From the NCBI RefSeq assembly GCF_014332515.1, contig NZ_VFSD01000013.1, positions 62,001 through 126,000 of the forward strand: a DNA stretch of 64,000 nt, in the 5' to 3' direction. The DNA is from Pontibacter beigongshangensis. GTDB taxonomy: Bacteria > Bacteroidota > Bacteroidia > Cytophagales > Hymenobacteraceae. Positions 40,626 through 48,920 of this stretch are shown here, in pieces (within the stretch, counting starts at the first letter, position 1; each line of letters starts with the position of its first letter). The notes beneath the pieces were generated by a model. That model saw nothing but the letters and a program-made list of their open reading frames with translations, had not been told where the DNA came from and did not search any database. The position numbers were made by a program, and so were the translations under genes.

Positions 40626-41798
40626 TTACCCAAACACAAACCCCAGCAACAGCCCCGTCAGGATCAGGATGGGGGGCGGAATTTTGGTGAACATGAGAAG
40701 ACAGAAGGTGGCTACCACCAACCCGAAATTCAGCATGGTGCTCTCGATCGGGTGATACAGCATGATAGCAGCAGATACCACCATCCCTGAACTCACAGCA
40801 CTCACGCCCTCCAGAGAGGCCCGCACCACCCTGAATTTCTTCAGGCCATCCCAGAACCGGATTACAAAGAAGATCAGAAACGTGCCTGGCAGAAATATGC
40901 CGACCGTGGCTACGAATGAGCCGAGCAGCTGCCCCGGAATACCATAACCCCGCATAGCCAGGCTACCAATGTAGGAGCAGTAGGCGAACACCGGGCCTGG
41001 CAAGGCCTGCACAATCGCAAAGCCGGAAAGAAATTCCTCTGCAGTCAGGTATTTCTTAAAATCGACGAACTCGGTGTACATCAGCGGGATCAGCACCTGG
41101 CCCCCTCCAAACACCAGGCTGCCGTTCCGGTAGAAGTTCTCGAACAGCCTGATCGGGAGCAGCGAAGTGGCGCCGCCCAGCACCGCTGCCGTTACCAGCA
41201 CAGCCACATACAGCACAAAGTTAGACCACTGTATCCTGAGTTTCTGCCCCTTCTCCTCCGGGTGCTGCTTAAACCGAAATGCCGTGATAGCGCCGCCGCC
41301 GATCAGGAGCAGGGGGTACACCCACGGGGAATTGTAAAAATAGCCCACTATGCCAGAAACCACCATCAGCCCGATAGCCAGCTTCGTGTTTACTACTTTA
41401 GAGCTGATCATGTAGCCGGCATAGGCCACAAAACCTACCGCCATGGGCTGAATAAACTTCAGGAAGCTAAGGGAAATGTCGTTTTCCTGCAGGTAAGAGA
41501 TCGCCAGCCCTGCCAGCGTCATGATGGTGGCTCCGGGGGTAATCCAGACGAGGAGGGTGAGGTAAGCGAGGTTAGGCCCGCCTATTTTAAAGCCCAAGGC
41601 CGTAATGGTTTGGGTAGAGGTGGGGCCGGGCAGGATCTGGCAAAGGGCGTTCAGCTCTATCAGCTCCTTTTCGGTGATATACCTCCGCTTGTCTACCAGC
41701 ATCTTGAACATGAGGGCCATATGCGCTTGTGGCCCCCCAAAAGAAGTAAGGGCAAGTACCAGGACGTCTTTCAGAAAGATATAGTAGCGCAGGCTCAT
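40626..41798 (-). CDS. chrA: Chromate-transporter family protein ChrA
   Basis: 390 residues with two homologous halves of about six membrane segments each. LTSFGGPQAHMALMFKMLVDKRRYITEKELIELNALCQILPGPTSTQ-type sequence opens the first half, and GSLVFGGGQVLIPLMYTEFV with FAIVQALPGPVFAYCSYIG the second; the PGP motifs are the family signature. Exports chromate or a similar anion with protons. I place the start at ATG 41798. An in-frame ATG 33 bp upstream (41831) lies inside the terminator hairpin of the preceding gene, so it is unlikely to be used. Confidence 0.86.
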   Translation of the reverse strand: MSLRYYIFLKDVLVLALTSFGGPQAHMALMFKMLVDKRRYITEKELIELNALCQILPGPTSTQTITALGFKIGGPNLAYLTLLVWITPGATIMTLAGLAISYLQENDISLSFLKFIQPMAVGFVAYAGYMISSKVVNTKLAIGLMVVSGIVGYFYNSPWVYPLLLIGGGAITAFRFKQHPEEKGQKLRIQWSNFVLYVAVLVTAAVLGGATSLLPIRLFENFYRNGSLVFGGGQVLIPLMYTEFVDFKKYLTAEEFLSGFAIVQALPGPVFAYCSYIGSLAMRGYGIPGQLLGSFVATVGIFLPGTFLIFFVIRFWDGLKKFRVVRASLEGVSAVSSGMVVSAAIMLYHPIESTMLNFGLVVATFCLLMFTKIPPPILILTGLLLGFVFG

Positions 41799-41816
41799 GC
41801 TATACAGATCAAAAAA

Positions 41817-41848
41817 TAGCGAGACCGCCATAAGAGGCGATCTCGCTA
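41817..41848 (-). terminator. Terminator of the 2OG oxygenase gene
   Basis: Stem TAGCGAGA-C-CGCC (41817-41829) with GGCG-A-TCTCGCTA (41836-41848), one internal mismatch, followed on the minus strand by T6 (41816-41811). Confidence 0.85.
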
Positions 41849-41865
41849 AACAGCATACAGAATTA

Positions 41866-42849
41866 TCAGACCTTCTTCAGCCCAAGCTCCACCAGGCGCT
41901 CATTCAGGTATTCTCCTGCAGTGGCATCGGGGTAGGCTTTAGGGTTACGCCCGTCTATGCAGCTCTCCAGGCAGGTCAGGTCCATTTCGGAGCGCGGGTG
42001 CATAAAAAACGGGATCGAGAACCGCGACGTGTGCATGAGCTCGCGCGGCGGGTTCACTACCCGGTGTATGGTAGACTTTAGCTTGTTGTTGGTGAGGCGG
42101 GCCAGCATATCGCCCACATTTACCACTACCTGCTCTGGCAGGGCTGTAATGGGTATCCACTTGCCATCGCGGCGGAGCACCTGCAGGCCATCGGCGCTTG
42201 CTCCCATGAGCAGGGTTATCAGGTTTATGTCGCCGTGCTCGGCGGCTCTTACCGCGTCAGCGGGCACGCTGTCCGGGTCCTCTATCGGGAAGTAGTGGAT
42301 GGCGCGCAGAATGCTGTTGCCGTATTGCACCTTGTCATCAAAATAAGTTTCGGGCAGCTCCAGCAGAATGGCGAGGGCTTTGAGCACCTCTTTACCGGCT
42401 GCTTCGAGCTTTCGATATGCCTCGAGTGTTACCGCCTCAAATTCTGCTACCTCGGCTGGCCACACGTTGGCCGGGTATTCTGCCTTAACCGGGTCGCTGT
42501 CGGGGATGGCGCTGAGTTCCTGACCTACGTGGTAAAACTCCTTCAGGTCGCCGGTGTTAAAGCCTTTGGCCTTTTCCTTGCCTTTGCCCACATAGCCCCG
42601 CTGACCGGCTAATCCGGCAATCTCGTACCTTTGCTTTACCTCGTCGGGCAGGGCAAAAAACTTTTGGGTGGCAGCATACAGCTTTTGGGTCAGTTCATCG
42701 CTCAGGCCGTGGTTACGTAGAGCGATAAAACCAATGTTCTGATAGGCCTCACCAAGCTGCTGCACAAACTTCGCTCTTCTTCCTTCGTCTCCTGATGTAA
42801 AATCGGCCAGGTCTAATGAAGGGACTTCATCAAACAATATCTCGCTCAT
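41866..42849 (-). CDS. Isopenicillin-N-synthase-like Fe(II)/2OG oxygenase
   Basis: 327 residues in the DIOX_N plus 2OG-FeII_Oxy arrangement: GFIALRNHGLSDEL near 40-53, then the iron triad H205-x-D207 and H262, and the 2-oxoglutarate-binding R276-F-S278. QRGYVGKGKEKAKG and DLKEFYHVG near 83-108 are standard in this group. Substrate is unknown; neither a beta-lactam cluster nor a hormone pathway is near, so isopenicillin N is not implied. ATG 42849. Followed by a strong terminator that reaches the chrA 5' end. Confidence 0.85.
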   Translation of the reverse strand: MSEILFDEVPSLDLADFTSGDEGRRAKFVQQLGEAYQNIGFIALRNHGLSDELTQKLYAATQKFFALPDEVKQRYEIAGLAGQRGYVGKGKEKAKGFNTGDLKEFYHVGQELSAIPDSDPVKAEYPANVWPAEVAEFEAVTLEAYRKLEAAGKEVLKALAILLELPETYFDDKVQYGNSILRAIHYFPIEDPDSVPADAVRAAEHGDINLITLLMGASADGLQVLRRDGKWIPITALPEQVVVNVGDMLARLTNNKLKSTIHRVVNPPRELMHTSRFSIPFFMHPRSEMDLTCLESCIDGRNPKAYPDATAGEYLNERLVELGLKKV

Positions 42850-42953
42850 AAGTTAATTTGCTGTATACTTTTTCCTATTACACACGTAGTTCGCAATATA
42901 CAAAATTTAAAGTGCTAATTTAGTTTCCACAATCAACCAAACCATAATTATAG

Positions 42954-43802
42954 ATGAAAAATACTTACTTATTCCTGGCTGCTGCCTTGCTTTTAAGCAC
43001 TACTGCCTGCGATACCACACGTCAGACCCAGGAAAACGAAGCCCAGATGGCCACTGATGTAACCGGAGAAAGATCAGGGCCGACACCCAGCGGTGCTGTG
43101 ATGTCTAAAGATGGCCTGCGGGTATATGCCTTCAACGATTCTCCTACTTTTCCGGAGTCGCAGCTGCGCCTGAACTCGCCAGCCACTGGCAGCGTGGTAG
43201 AGCCGGGTGCGGTTGAATTCTCGTATGACCTGAGCAACTACCAGCTCACCCGCATGACGTCGCACACTAACTCTGAGCATTTAGCTAATTCGGAGCAAGG
43301 GCAGCATATCCATAACATCGTAGATAACGAGCCCTATACGGCACACTACGAGACCCAGTTTACCAAAGATATTGAGGAGGGAGATCACGTGGTGCTGTCG
43401 TTCCTGTCGCGGTCTTACCACGAGAGCCTGAAGCACAAAGGTGCCTATGACCTCCGAATGATTACGGTAGGGCGGCCTGCGCAGCGCATGGAGTTCGACA
43501 CCAATGCGCCGCACATGTTCTACAGCCGACCTAAGGGAGAGTACACCGGTGCCGACACGGAGCGTATCATGCTGGATTTTTACCTGGTTAACACCGACCT
43601 CTCTACTACCGGCAACAAGGTGCGTGCCACCATAAACGGCAGCACTGTGTTTACGCTCGACAGGTGGCTGCCTTACATTATCGAGGGGCTGCCTATGGGC
43701 GAGAATACCATTAAACTGGAGCTGATCGACAATGCCGGCACCGTGCTGCCCGGACCGTTCAACACCGTGACCCGCACATTTACCTTAACCAGCAATTCTT
43801 AA
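42954..43802 (+). CDS. Lipoprotein of unknown function
   Basis: 282 residues; signal MKNTYLFLAAALLLSTTAC with Cys at 19, a Gln/Glu-rich linker, then a beta-rich body of about 230 residues. The end reads like an Ig-like or FHA-like sandwich (RATINGSTVFTLDRWLPYIIEGLPMGENTIKLELID). Similar proteins in this phylum are sometimes labelled phosphopeptide-binding, but I see no phospho-binding motif and would not use that name. Own terminator downstream at 43825. ATG 42954. Confidence 0.65.
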   Translation: MKNTYLFLAAALLLSTTACDTTRQTQENEAQMATDVTGERSGPTPSGAVMSKDGLRVYAFNDSPTFPESQLRLNSPATGSVVEPGAVEFSYDLSNYQLTRMTSHTNSEHLANSEQGQHIHNIVDNEPYTAHYETQFTKDIEEGDHVVLSFLSRSYHESLKHKGAYDLRMITVGRPAQRMEFDTNAPHMFYSRPKGEYTGADTERIMLDFYLVNTDLSTTGNKVRATINGSTVFTLDRWLPYIIEGLPMGENTIKLELIDNAGTVLPGPFNTVTRTFTLTSNS

Positions 43803-43824
43803 GAATATACAGTTTCTAAAGCAG

Positions 43825-43866
43825 AGACCTCATGCAGCCGTCAAGGCTTGCGTGGGGTCTTTTTTG
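43825..43866 (+). terminator. Terminator of the lipoprotein gene
   Basis: 11-bp stem AGACCTCATGC (43825-43835) with GCGTGGGGTCT (43850-43860), including GU pairs, followed by T5. Confidence 0.8.
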
Positions 43867-43968
43867 TTGATTGAGGTGCCTGGAGATTTGAAGATTTAAA
43901 GACCGTTAAAATTCTTGCCGTAAAGTTGGCAGAGACAAAGAGTTCCGGGGTTTGAGCTCATTCTCTTC

Positions 43969-43998
43969 AATTCTTCTAATGAAAATGCCCCTCCGGAG
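43969..43998 (+). repeat. Family A repeat, copy 17
   Basis: AATTCTTCTAATGAAAAT then GCCCCTCCGGAG. Confidence 0.85.
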
Positions 43999-44047
43999 CA
44001 AATCCTGTAGGGAAAAACAGGGCTTCTGTTTCCTGAATTTTGCGCTG

Positions 44048-44068
44048 GTGCGAGCTTGCCGCTCGTAC
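44048..44068 (+). repeat. Family C repeat, copy 3
   Basis: GTGCGAGCTTGCCGCTCGTA then C; arms GTGCGAGC/GCTCGTAC with a single GU. Confidence 0.6.
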
Positions 44069-44208
44069 TTTCCTATCACTGCCTTTCCACAAAATTTACA
44101 GAATATAAGAATGTTCAGAATGTTGTTTTCCTCGCTGTGCGCAGTCGGAAACCAGGCACAGTGGGGAGTATAATTCATCTTCACATCTTCAAATCAGCAG
44201 ATGAGCCA

Positions 44209-44239
44209 AATTATTTGAATGAAAATAGCCCTCCAGAGG
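44209..44239 (+). repeat. Family A repeat, copy 18
   Basis: AATTATTTGAATGAAAATA then GCCCTCCAGAGG, then CTCTGCTGCTG. Confidence 0.87.
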
Positions 44240-44265
44240 CTCTGCTGCTGTGGCCTACAAGCAGA

Positions 44266-44310
44266 AGGGCCAGCACGGCCATTCGTTTAGAGATTGGCGG
44301 TGCTGGCCCT
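44266..44310 (-). terminator. Hairpin at the end of floA
   Basis: Perfect 11-bp stem AGGGCCAGCAC (44266-44276)/GTGCTGGCCCT (44300-44310). T-run on the minus side is poor. Confidence 0.55.
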
Positions 44311-44330
44311 TTGCAATTCTTATTGGAGGC

Positions 44331-45314
44331 TTACGATTTAGGCTTGTTCTGGCCTCCATTCGGATCGGCGATGGAGTTGCGCATGTCGGTGTCGGACTGA
44401 ATGTTCTGCATGCGGTAATAATCCATGATGCCGAGGTGGCCACTGCGGAAAGCGGCTGCAATGGCTTGCGGAATCTCTACTTCGGCTGCAATTACGGAGG
44501 CGCGGGCTTCCTGCGCTTTGGCTTTCATTTCCTGCTCCACCGCCACGGCCATGGCACGGCGCTCTTCGGCTTTGGCTTCTGCCACTTTTAAGTCGGCCCC
44601 TGCCTGGTCTATCTGCAGCTTGGCGCCAATGTTCTCGCCCACATCAATATCGGCGATATCGATCGAAAGAATTTCGTAGGCCGTGCCGGCATCCAGGCCT
44701 TTTTGCAGCACCAGCTTGGATATAATATCGGGGCTCTCCAATACGGCTTTGTGTGAGATGGAGGAACCGATGGAGGTCACGATGCCTTCGCCTACGCGGG
44801 CCAGGATGGTTTCTTCGCCGGCGCCGCCCACCAACTGGCGGATGTTGGCTCGTACGGTTACACGGGCCTGCGCCATCAGCTGAATGCCATCGAGCGCCAC
44901 GGCGGCAACTTTAGGCGTGTTGATAACTTTCGGGTTTACGGAAGTGGTTACCGCCTCAAACACATTGCGGCCAGCCAGATCTATGGCAGTGGCTTGTTTA
45001 AAGGTCAGCGGAATGTTGGCTTTGTCGGCCGAGATCAGTGCTTTGATCACCATGGGCACGTTGCCGCCAGCCAGGTAGTGGGTTTCGAGCTCGGTGGTGG
45101 TCAGGTTAATGCCGGCCTTGGTCGAGTTGATCATGGAGTTCACGATCAGGCTGGGTGGCACCTTCCGGATGCGCATAAACACCAGTTCCAGCAGCCCTAC
45201 CCGCACCCCGGAGAACAAGGCGGTGATCCAGAGGCTAATCGGGACAAAATATAAAAAGATCATGAGCAGGATGATAGCACCTGCAATCAGAAACAGCACT
45301 GAATAATTTTCCAT
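44331..45314 (-). CDS. floA: Flotillin-like protein FloA
   Basis: 327 residues. Hydrophobic hairpin at about 6-38, then the SPFH domain with [22 protein letters not shown] near 48 and the family-specific [26 protein letters not shown] near 76-101, followed by a coiled-coil stretch with repeated Ala-Glu ([26 protein letters not shown], about 240-265) and an unstructured tail. FloA gathers in membrane microdomains and affects fluidity and protein complexes. It follows nfeD by 9 bp, the usual pair. Confidence 0.93.
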   Translation of the reverse strand: MENYSVLFLIAGAIILLMIFLYFVPISLWITALFSGVRVGLLELVFMRIRKVPPSLIVNSMINSTKAGINLTTTELETHYLAGGNVPMVIKALISADKANIPLTFKQATAIDLAGRNVFEAVTTSVNPKVINTPKVAAVALDGIQLMAQARVTVRANIRQLVGGAGEETILARVGEGIVTSIGSSISHKAVLESPDIISKLVLQKGLDAGTAYEILSIDIADIDVGENIGAKLQIDQAGADLKVAEAKAEERRAMAVAVEQEMKAKAQEARASVIAAEVEIPQAIAAAFRSGHLGIMDYYRMQNIQSDTDMRNSIADPNGGQNKPKS

Positions 45315-45323
45315 AGGGTTGTT

Positions 45324-45797
45324 TTAACTTATTTCTTCAACAATAATTTTGTTTGTAGTTAAGGTAATGATGCGGATAGCGGTGTTGGGGGCAACCCATT
45401 CTCCCTTTGTCTGCACCTCGAAATGCTTGTTCTGAAAAATCGCGGTTCCCTGGGGGCGCAACGCCGAAACCGATTTGCCTGTATCGCCAACCAGCAGGGT
45501 ATGTTGCTGGTCGTCATTCACCCTGGCCGAAATAGCGCCTTTGAGCGAGAAACGCGACCAGGCGTCGTACCGGAAGCTATAGAAAACGGCGATGCTTGTG
45601 GCAAGCACGGCAAGTGCCAGAATAATATGCCCGGTGGGTGTGCCCAGAGCGGCATATCCGATCCAGATGCCTATAACCGACAGAGCAAAGCCCAGCACGC
45701 CCACAATGGTAGTGCCTGGCACAAATATCAGCTCTACAATTATCAGAACCAGTCCGATTCCGATCAGCAGTATTACCGTTACCCAGTCTAGTAGCAT
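45324..45797 (-). CDS. NfeD-family membrane protein (short form)
   Basis: 157 residues: four membrane segments in the first 80 residues, then the OB-fold beta domain (about 98-155, with VGDTGKSVSALRPQGTAIFQNKHFEVQTKGEWVAP) of NfeD1b without the protease part. NfeD partners flotillins. The start at ATG 45797 is backed by a rare good Shine-Dalgarno, AAGGAGG, 6 nt before it; a longer frame from 45830 would place this SD inside the gene. Confidence 0.88.
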   Translation of the reverse strand: MLLDWVTVILLIGIGLVLIIVELIFVPGTTIVGVLGFALSVIGIWIGYAALGTPTGHIILALAVLATSIAVFYSFRYDAWSRFSLKGAISARVNDDQQHTLLVGDTGKSVSALRPQGTAIFQNKHFEVQTKGEWVAPNTAIRIITLTTNKIIVEEIS

Positions 45798-45800
45798 AGC

Positions 45801-45810
45801 GCCTCCTTTC
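45801..45810 (-). promoter_or_regulatory. Shine-Dalgarno of nfeD
   Basis: Minus strand GAAAGGAGGC just upstream of ATG 45797. Strong SD sites are otherwise absent in the window, so it decides the start here. Confidence 0.6.
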
Positions 45811-45912
45811 AGATTTAGTAAATATAGCAATTTGATTATGAAAAACGGGTGCGAGGTCGGTATAAATTACGGTTATTCGCTTAGCTGCCTCGGCACCAGG
45901 GCTGCATTCACT

Positions 45913-45942
45913 AATTATTCTAATGAAATTGCCCCTCCATGA
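45913..45942 (+). repeat. Family A repeat, copy 19
   Basis: AATTATTCTAATGAAATT then GCCCCTCCATGA; core degenerate, but the CTG tail (TGCTCCTGCTGCTGCC) is kept. Confidence 0.8.
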
Positions 45943-45997
45943 CCAGTTGCTCCTGCTGCTGCCACTTTTGTAGCAGGTAAGCAGGAGACATAAAATT

Positions 45998-46034
45998 AAA
46001 AAGCCATTCCTCTAAGGTAGAAGAATGGCTTTTT
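45998..46034 (-). terminator. Terminator of proS
   Basis: 12-bp perfect stem AAAAAGCCATTC (45998-46009) and GAATGGCTTTTT (46023-46034), 13-nt loop; T-run on both strands. Confidence 0.88.
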
Positions 46035-46054
46035 AACCGGGGTACTGCTGTCAG

Positions 46055-47533
46055 CTAGTAGGCCTTGGCAAAGTACACGCGCCTTTTGGAAGGCTTGCCG
46101 GAGATCATGTCCACGCCGTCTTCCTCTTCTGCGTCCAGGGCAATGCAGCGAATCGTGGCTTTTGTTTCTTCCTTAATGCGTTCCTCTATTTCAGAAGAGC
46201 CATCCCAGTGCGCGAGCACAAAGCCGCCTTTGTTTTCCAGCACGTCCTTAAACTCTTCGTAGCTGTTCACTTTGGTGGTGTGCTCTGCCCGGTGCTGAAG
46301 CGCTTTGTTAAAGATGCTGGCCTGCATCTCCTCCAGCAAGGCGGGTATGTAGGCCGTCAGGCTGTCGAACTGCTGGGTGCTTTTTTCTTTGGTGTCGCGG
46401 CGGGCCACTTCTGCGGTGCCGTTTTCGAGGTCGCGGCCACCGATGGCGATGCGCACGGGCACGCCTTTCAGCTCCCACTCCGCAAATTTAAAGCCGGGCC
46501 GTTCGGTGTCGCGGTTATCGTATTTCACGCTGATGCCTTTGGCCTGCAGCTCCTTTTTTAGCTGGTTCACTTTTTCGCTGATCTGCGCCAGCTGCTCCTC
46601 GCCTTTGTAAATAGGCACGATTACGACCTGGATGGGCGCCAGGTTCGGAGGGAGTACCAGTCCTTCGTCGTCGGAGTGGGTCATGATCAGGGCACCCATC
46701 AGGCGGGTGCTCACGCCCCACGAGGTTCCCCAAACATACTCCAGGCTGCCGTCTTTAGAGGCAAACTTCACGTCAAATGCTTTGGCGAAGTTCTGGCCCA
46801 GGAAGTGCGAGGTGCCGGTTTGCAGGGCTTTGCCGTCCTGCATCAGGCTCTCAATGCAATAGGTTTCCAGGGCGCCTGCAAAACGTTCGTTCGGTGTTTT
46901 GATGCCTTTCACCACAGGTACCGCCATGTAGTTTTCCACAAAGTCGGCATATACGTTTAGCATCTGCTCGGTTTCAGCTATGGCTTCTTCGGCAGTGGCA
47001 TGCGCGGTGTGGCCTTCCTGCCACAGGAACTCAGCCGTGCGCAGAAACAGGCGGGTGCGCATTTCCCAGCGCACCACGTTGGCCCATTGGTTTATGAGCA
47101 GGGGCAGGTCGCGGTAGCTCTGGATCCAGTTTTTGTAGGTGCTCCAGATAATGGCTTCCGAGGTAGGGCGCACGATCAATTCCTCCTCCAGGCGGGCCGC
47201 CGGGTCTACGCGGAGTTTGCCCTTGTTGTCGGGATCGTTCTGCAGGCGGTAGTGGGTTACCACGGCGCACTCTTTGGCAAAACCCTCGGCATTCTGCTCC
47301 TCGGCCTCGAACAGGCTTTTTGGCACAAACAAAGGAAAGTAAGCGTTCTCATGGCCGGTGGCCTTGAACATATCGTCTAACACACGCTGCATTTTCTCCC
47401 AGATGGCAAAGCCGTATGGTTTGATGACCATGCAGCCGCGCACGGCGGAATTTTCGGCCAAACCAGCCTTTTTTACCAGCTCATTGTACCACAGCGAATA
47501 GTCATCGCTTCTTTTAGGTAGCCCTTTGCTCAT
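46055..47533 (-). CDS. proS: Prolyl-tRNA synthetase (type without editing insert)
   Basis: 492 residues of the archaeal/eukaryotic-like class II ProRS (type 3), which lacks the ~180-residue INS editing domain of the common bacterial type. Motif 2: [26 protein letters not shown] near 150-175; motif 3: [28 protein letters not shown] near 268-295; then an anticodon-binding domain and the C-terminal zinc-less domain ending YFAKAY, typical of this type. Charges tRNA-Pro. Single gene with own terminator. ATG 47533. Confidence 0.95.
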   Translation of the reverse strand: MSKGLPKRSDDYSLWYNELVKKAGLAENSAVRGCMVIKPYGFAIWEKMQRVLDDMFKATGHENAYFPLFVPKSLFEAEEQNAEGFAKECAVVTHYRLQNDPDNKGKLRVDPAARLEEELIVRPTSEAIIWSTYKNWIQSYRDLPLLINQWANVVRWEMRTRLFLRTAEFLWQEGHTAHATAEEAIAETEQMLNVYADFVENYMAVPVVKGIKTPNERFAGALETYCIESLMQDGKALQTGTSHFLGQNFAKAFDVKFASKDGSLEYVWGTSWGVSTRLMGALIMTHSDDEGLVLPPNLAPIQVVIVPIYKGEEQLAQISEKVNQLKKELQAKGISVKYDNRDTERPGFKFAEWELKGVPVRIAIGGRDLENGTAEVARRDTKEKSTQQFDSLTAYIPALLEEMQASIFNKALQHRAEHTTKVNSYEEFKDVLENKGGFVLAHWDGSSEIEERIKEETKATIRCIALDAEEEDGVDMISGKPSKRRVYFAKAY

Positions 47534-47680
47534 GTTCTTGTATTCTTAAGAGTATTTTTACTAATTAACTTTAGTTTGGAATAACTTTTGCAGGTGTTAG
47601 CCTGAATATATCCATATCATTCTCGCACAAAATTACGTTAATAAATAATACTATAAGTAAGATTTTGTATGAATGTGTGT

Positions 47681-47688
47681 TATCTTTG
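47681..47688 (+). promoter_or_regulatory. -7 element upstream of the Gly/Tyr/Met-rich lipoprotein gene
   Basis: TATCTTTG is an exact TAnnTTTG. A TTTG exists at 47664-47667, but the 13-nt spacing is too short, so only the -7 box is claimed. Start codon 41 bp downstream. Confidence 0.4.
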
Positions 47689-47728
47689 ATATAGTGTTAT
47701 TCGCACATCAATCAATTACAGGAAGCTC

Positions 47729-48892
47729 ATGAAAAAGATAAATTTATTAACCATAGCACCTGCTTTCTTCTTGTTGGCGGCTAGCTGCAGCAGCCCTTTG
47801 GCCTTGCAGACTTCCGAGTACGACGACATGTACTACTCGTCGGCCGACAGGACGGAATATGCAGCGCCTGCTGCCGAGGCGACCATGGAGGACTTCAGGT
47901 CTGGCTCACCTGCCGACGCTGGTGACGAGTATGTAGCCGAAGGCACAGAAGATTATTATGCAGATGAGTACTACGATGGCCGTGCCTATAACCAGGGTGC
48001 TGCCTACAGCCAGCGTAATAACATGAACTATTCATTTATAGACCCTTACTGGGGAGCAGCCGTGCATCCTGGTTTCGGATACAGCAGATACGGATCAGCC
48101 TTTTATGATCCATTCTACGACCCGTTTTACAGCCCTTTCCACAGGCCTTACAGCCGGTTCAGCATGAGCATCGGCCTGGGGTTCGGTATGGGAGGGTTCT
48201 ATAACCCGTACATGGACCCATTTATGATGGGAGGCATGGGCATGTGGGGCAACCCCTACAGAATGGGCTGGGGCAACCCGTATATGGGAATGGGAGGCTT
48301 CGGAGCTTATAACAGTTTCTACAATGGCTACTATACTGGCCTGAACCGTGGCCTGTATGCAGGCGGCGGCTACTTCTACGATGCCCCTGGCCAGACAAGG
48401 CGTGTGCAGTACGGCCCTAGGATTGACAGAAGCTCGGTAGGCGGGGCACAACCTGCACGCTCAGGTGGTGCCACAGGCAGACCAGACAGACAAGGTCTGA
48501 CGAATGAGCAACGCGCCATTACGCCTGGCGGCGGCAACACTGCCAGCCCTGCCCGTCCGGCGAGGCCTTCGCGAGGAAACGAGGCTATTACTGGCCAGCA
48601 GGAGCAGGGGGTAAAGCAAACACTGCCTTCCAGACCGCAAACTACGCAGCCGGCCCGTCCGCAGCGCAATACTAACGAGGCAGCGCCAGCCAGGCAGCAA
48701 AGGCAGCGGGTACAGCCACAGCAACAGCGCCAGAATATTCAGCGCAGCACGCCAAACTACGAGCGCAGCACGCCTACCCGTACTTATGAGCCAAGCAGCT
48801 CTCCAATGCGTAGCACACCTATGCAGAGTAGTCCATCTTCAAGGCCGGCACCATCAAGAGGTGGCGGCGGGGGCGGTCGGCCCATCCGATAG
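47729..48892 (+). CDS. Gly/Tyr/Met-rich lipoprotein with proline-arginine tail
   Basis: 387 residues; lipoprotein signal MKKINLLTIAPAFFLLAASC, Cys 20. Three parts follow: an acidic Tyr-rich part (about 28-95: SEYDDMYYSS, DYYADEYYDGRAYNQ), a low-complexity part rich in Gly, Met, Phe, Tyr, Asn and Pro (about 105-225: repeats like YDPFYDPFYSPF, NPYMDPFMMGGMGMWGNPYRMGWGNPYMGMGG), and a tail rich in Arg, Pro, Gln and Ser (230-387) ending in GGGGGGRPIR. I see no catalytic domain. Similar low-complexity lipoproteins occur in related genomes without known role; surface adhesion or scaffolding is a guess. 28 bp before the porin gene, so same transcript. Confidence 0.75.
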   Translation: MKKINLLTIAPAFFLLAASCSSPLALQTSEYDDMYYSSADRTEYAAPAAEATMEDFRSGSPADAGDEYVAEGTEDYYADEYYDGRAYNQGAAYSQRNNMNYSFIDPYWGAAVHPGFGYSRYGSAFYDPFYDPFYSPFHRPYSRFSMSIGLGFGMGGFYNPYMDPFMMGGMGMWGNPYRMGWGNPYMGMGGFGAYNSFYNGYYTGLNRGLYAGGGYFYDAPGQTRRVQYGPRIDRSSVGGAQPARSGGATGRPDRQGLTNEQRAITPGGGNTASPARPARPSRGNEAITGQQEQGVKQTLPSRPQTTQPARPQRNTNEAAPARQQRQRVQPQQQRQNIQRSTPNYERSTPTRTYEPSSSPMRSTPMQSSPSSRPAPSRGGGGGGRPIR

Positions 48893-48920
48893 AGGGAATT
48901 AAACTTAGTTTTCGTTAATT

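Larger units (their letters stand above)
43803..44330. other. Gap between the lipoprotein gene and floA (convergent)
   Basis: No gene seen. It holds a terminator, A copies 17 and 18 in the same direction, C copy 3, F-like stretches (near 43880 and 44180) and the floA end hairpin. Confidence 0.55.

Noticed and set aside
42954..43802. Naming the lipoprotein phosphopeptide-binding
   Set aside because: No FHA-type phospho-binding residues can be pointed to.
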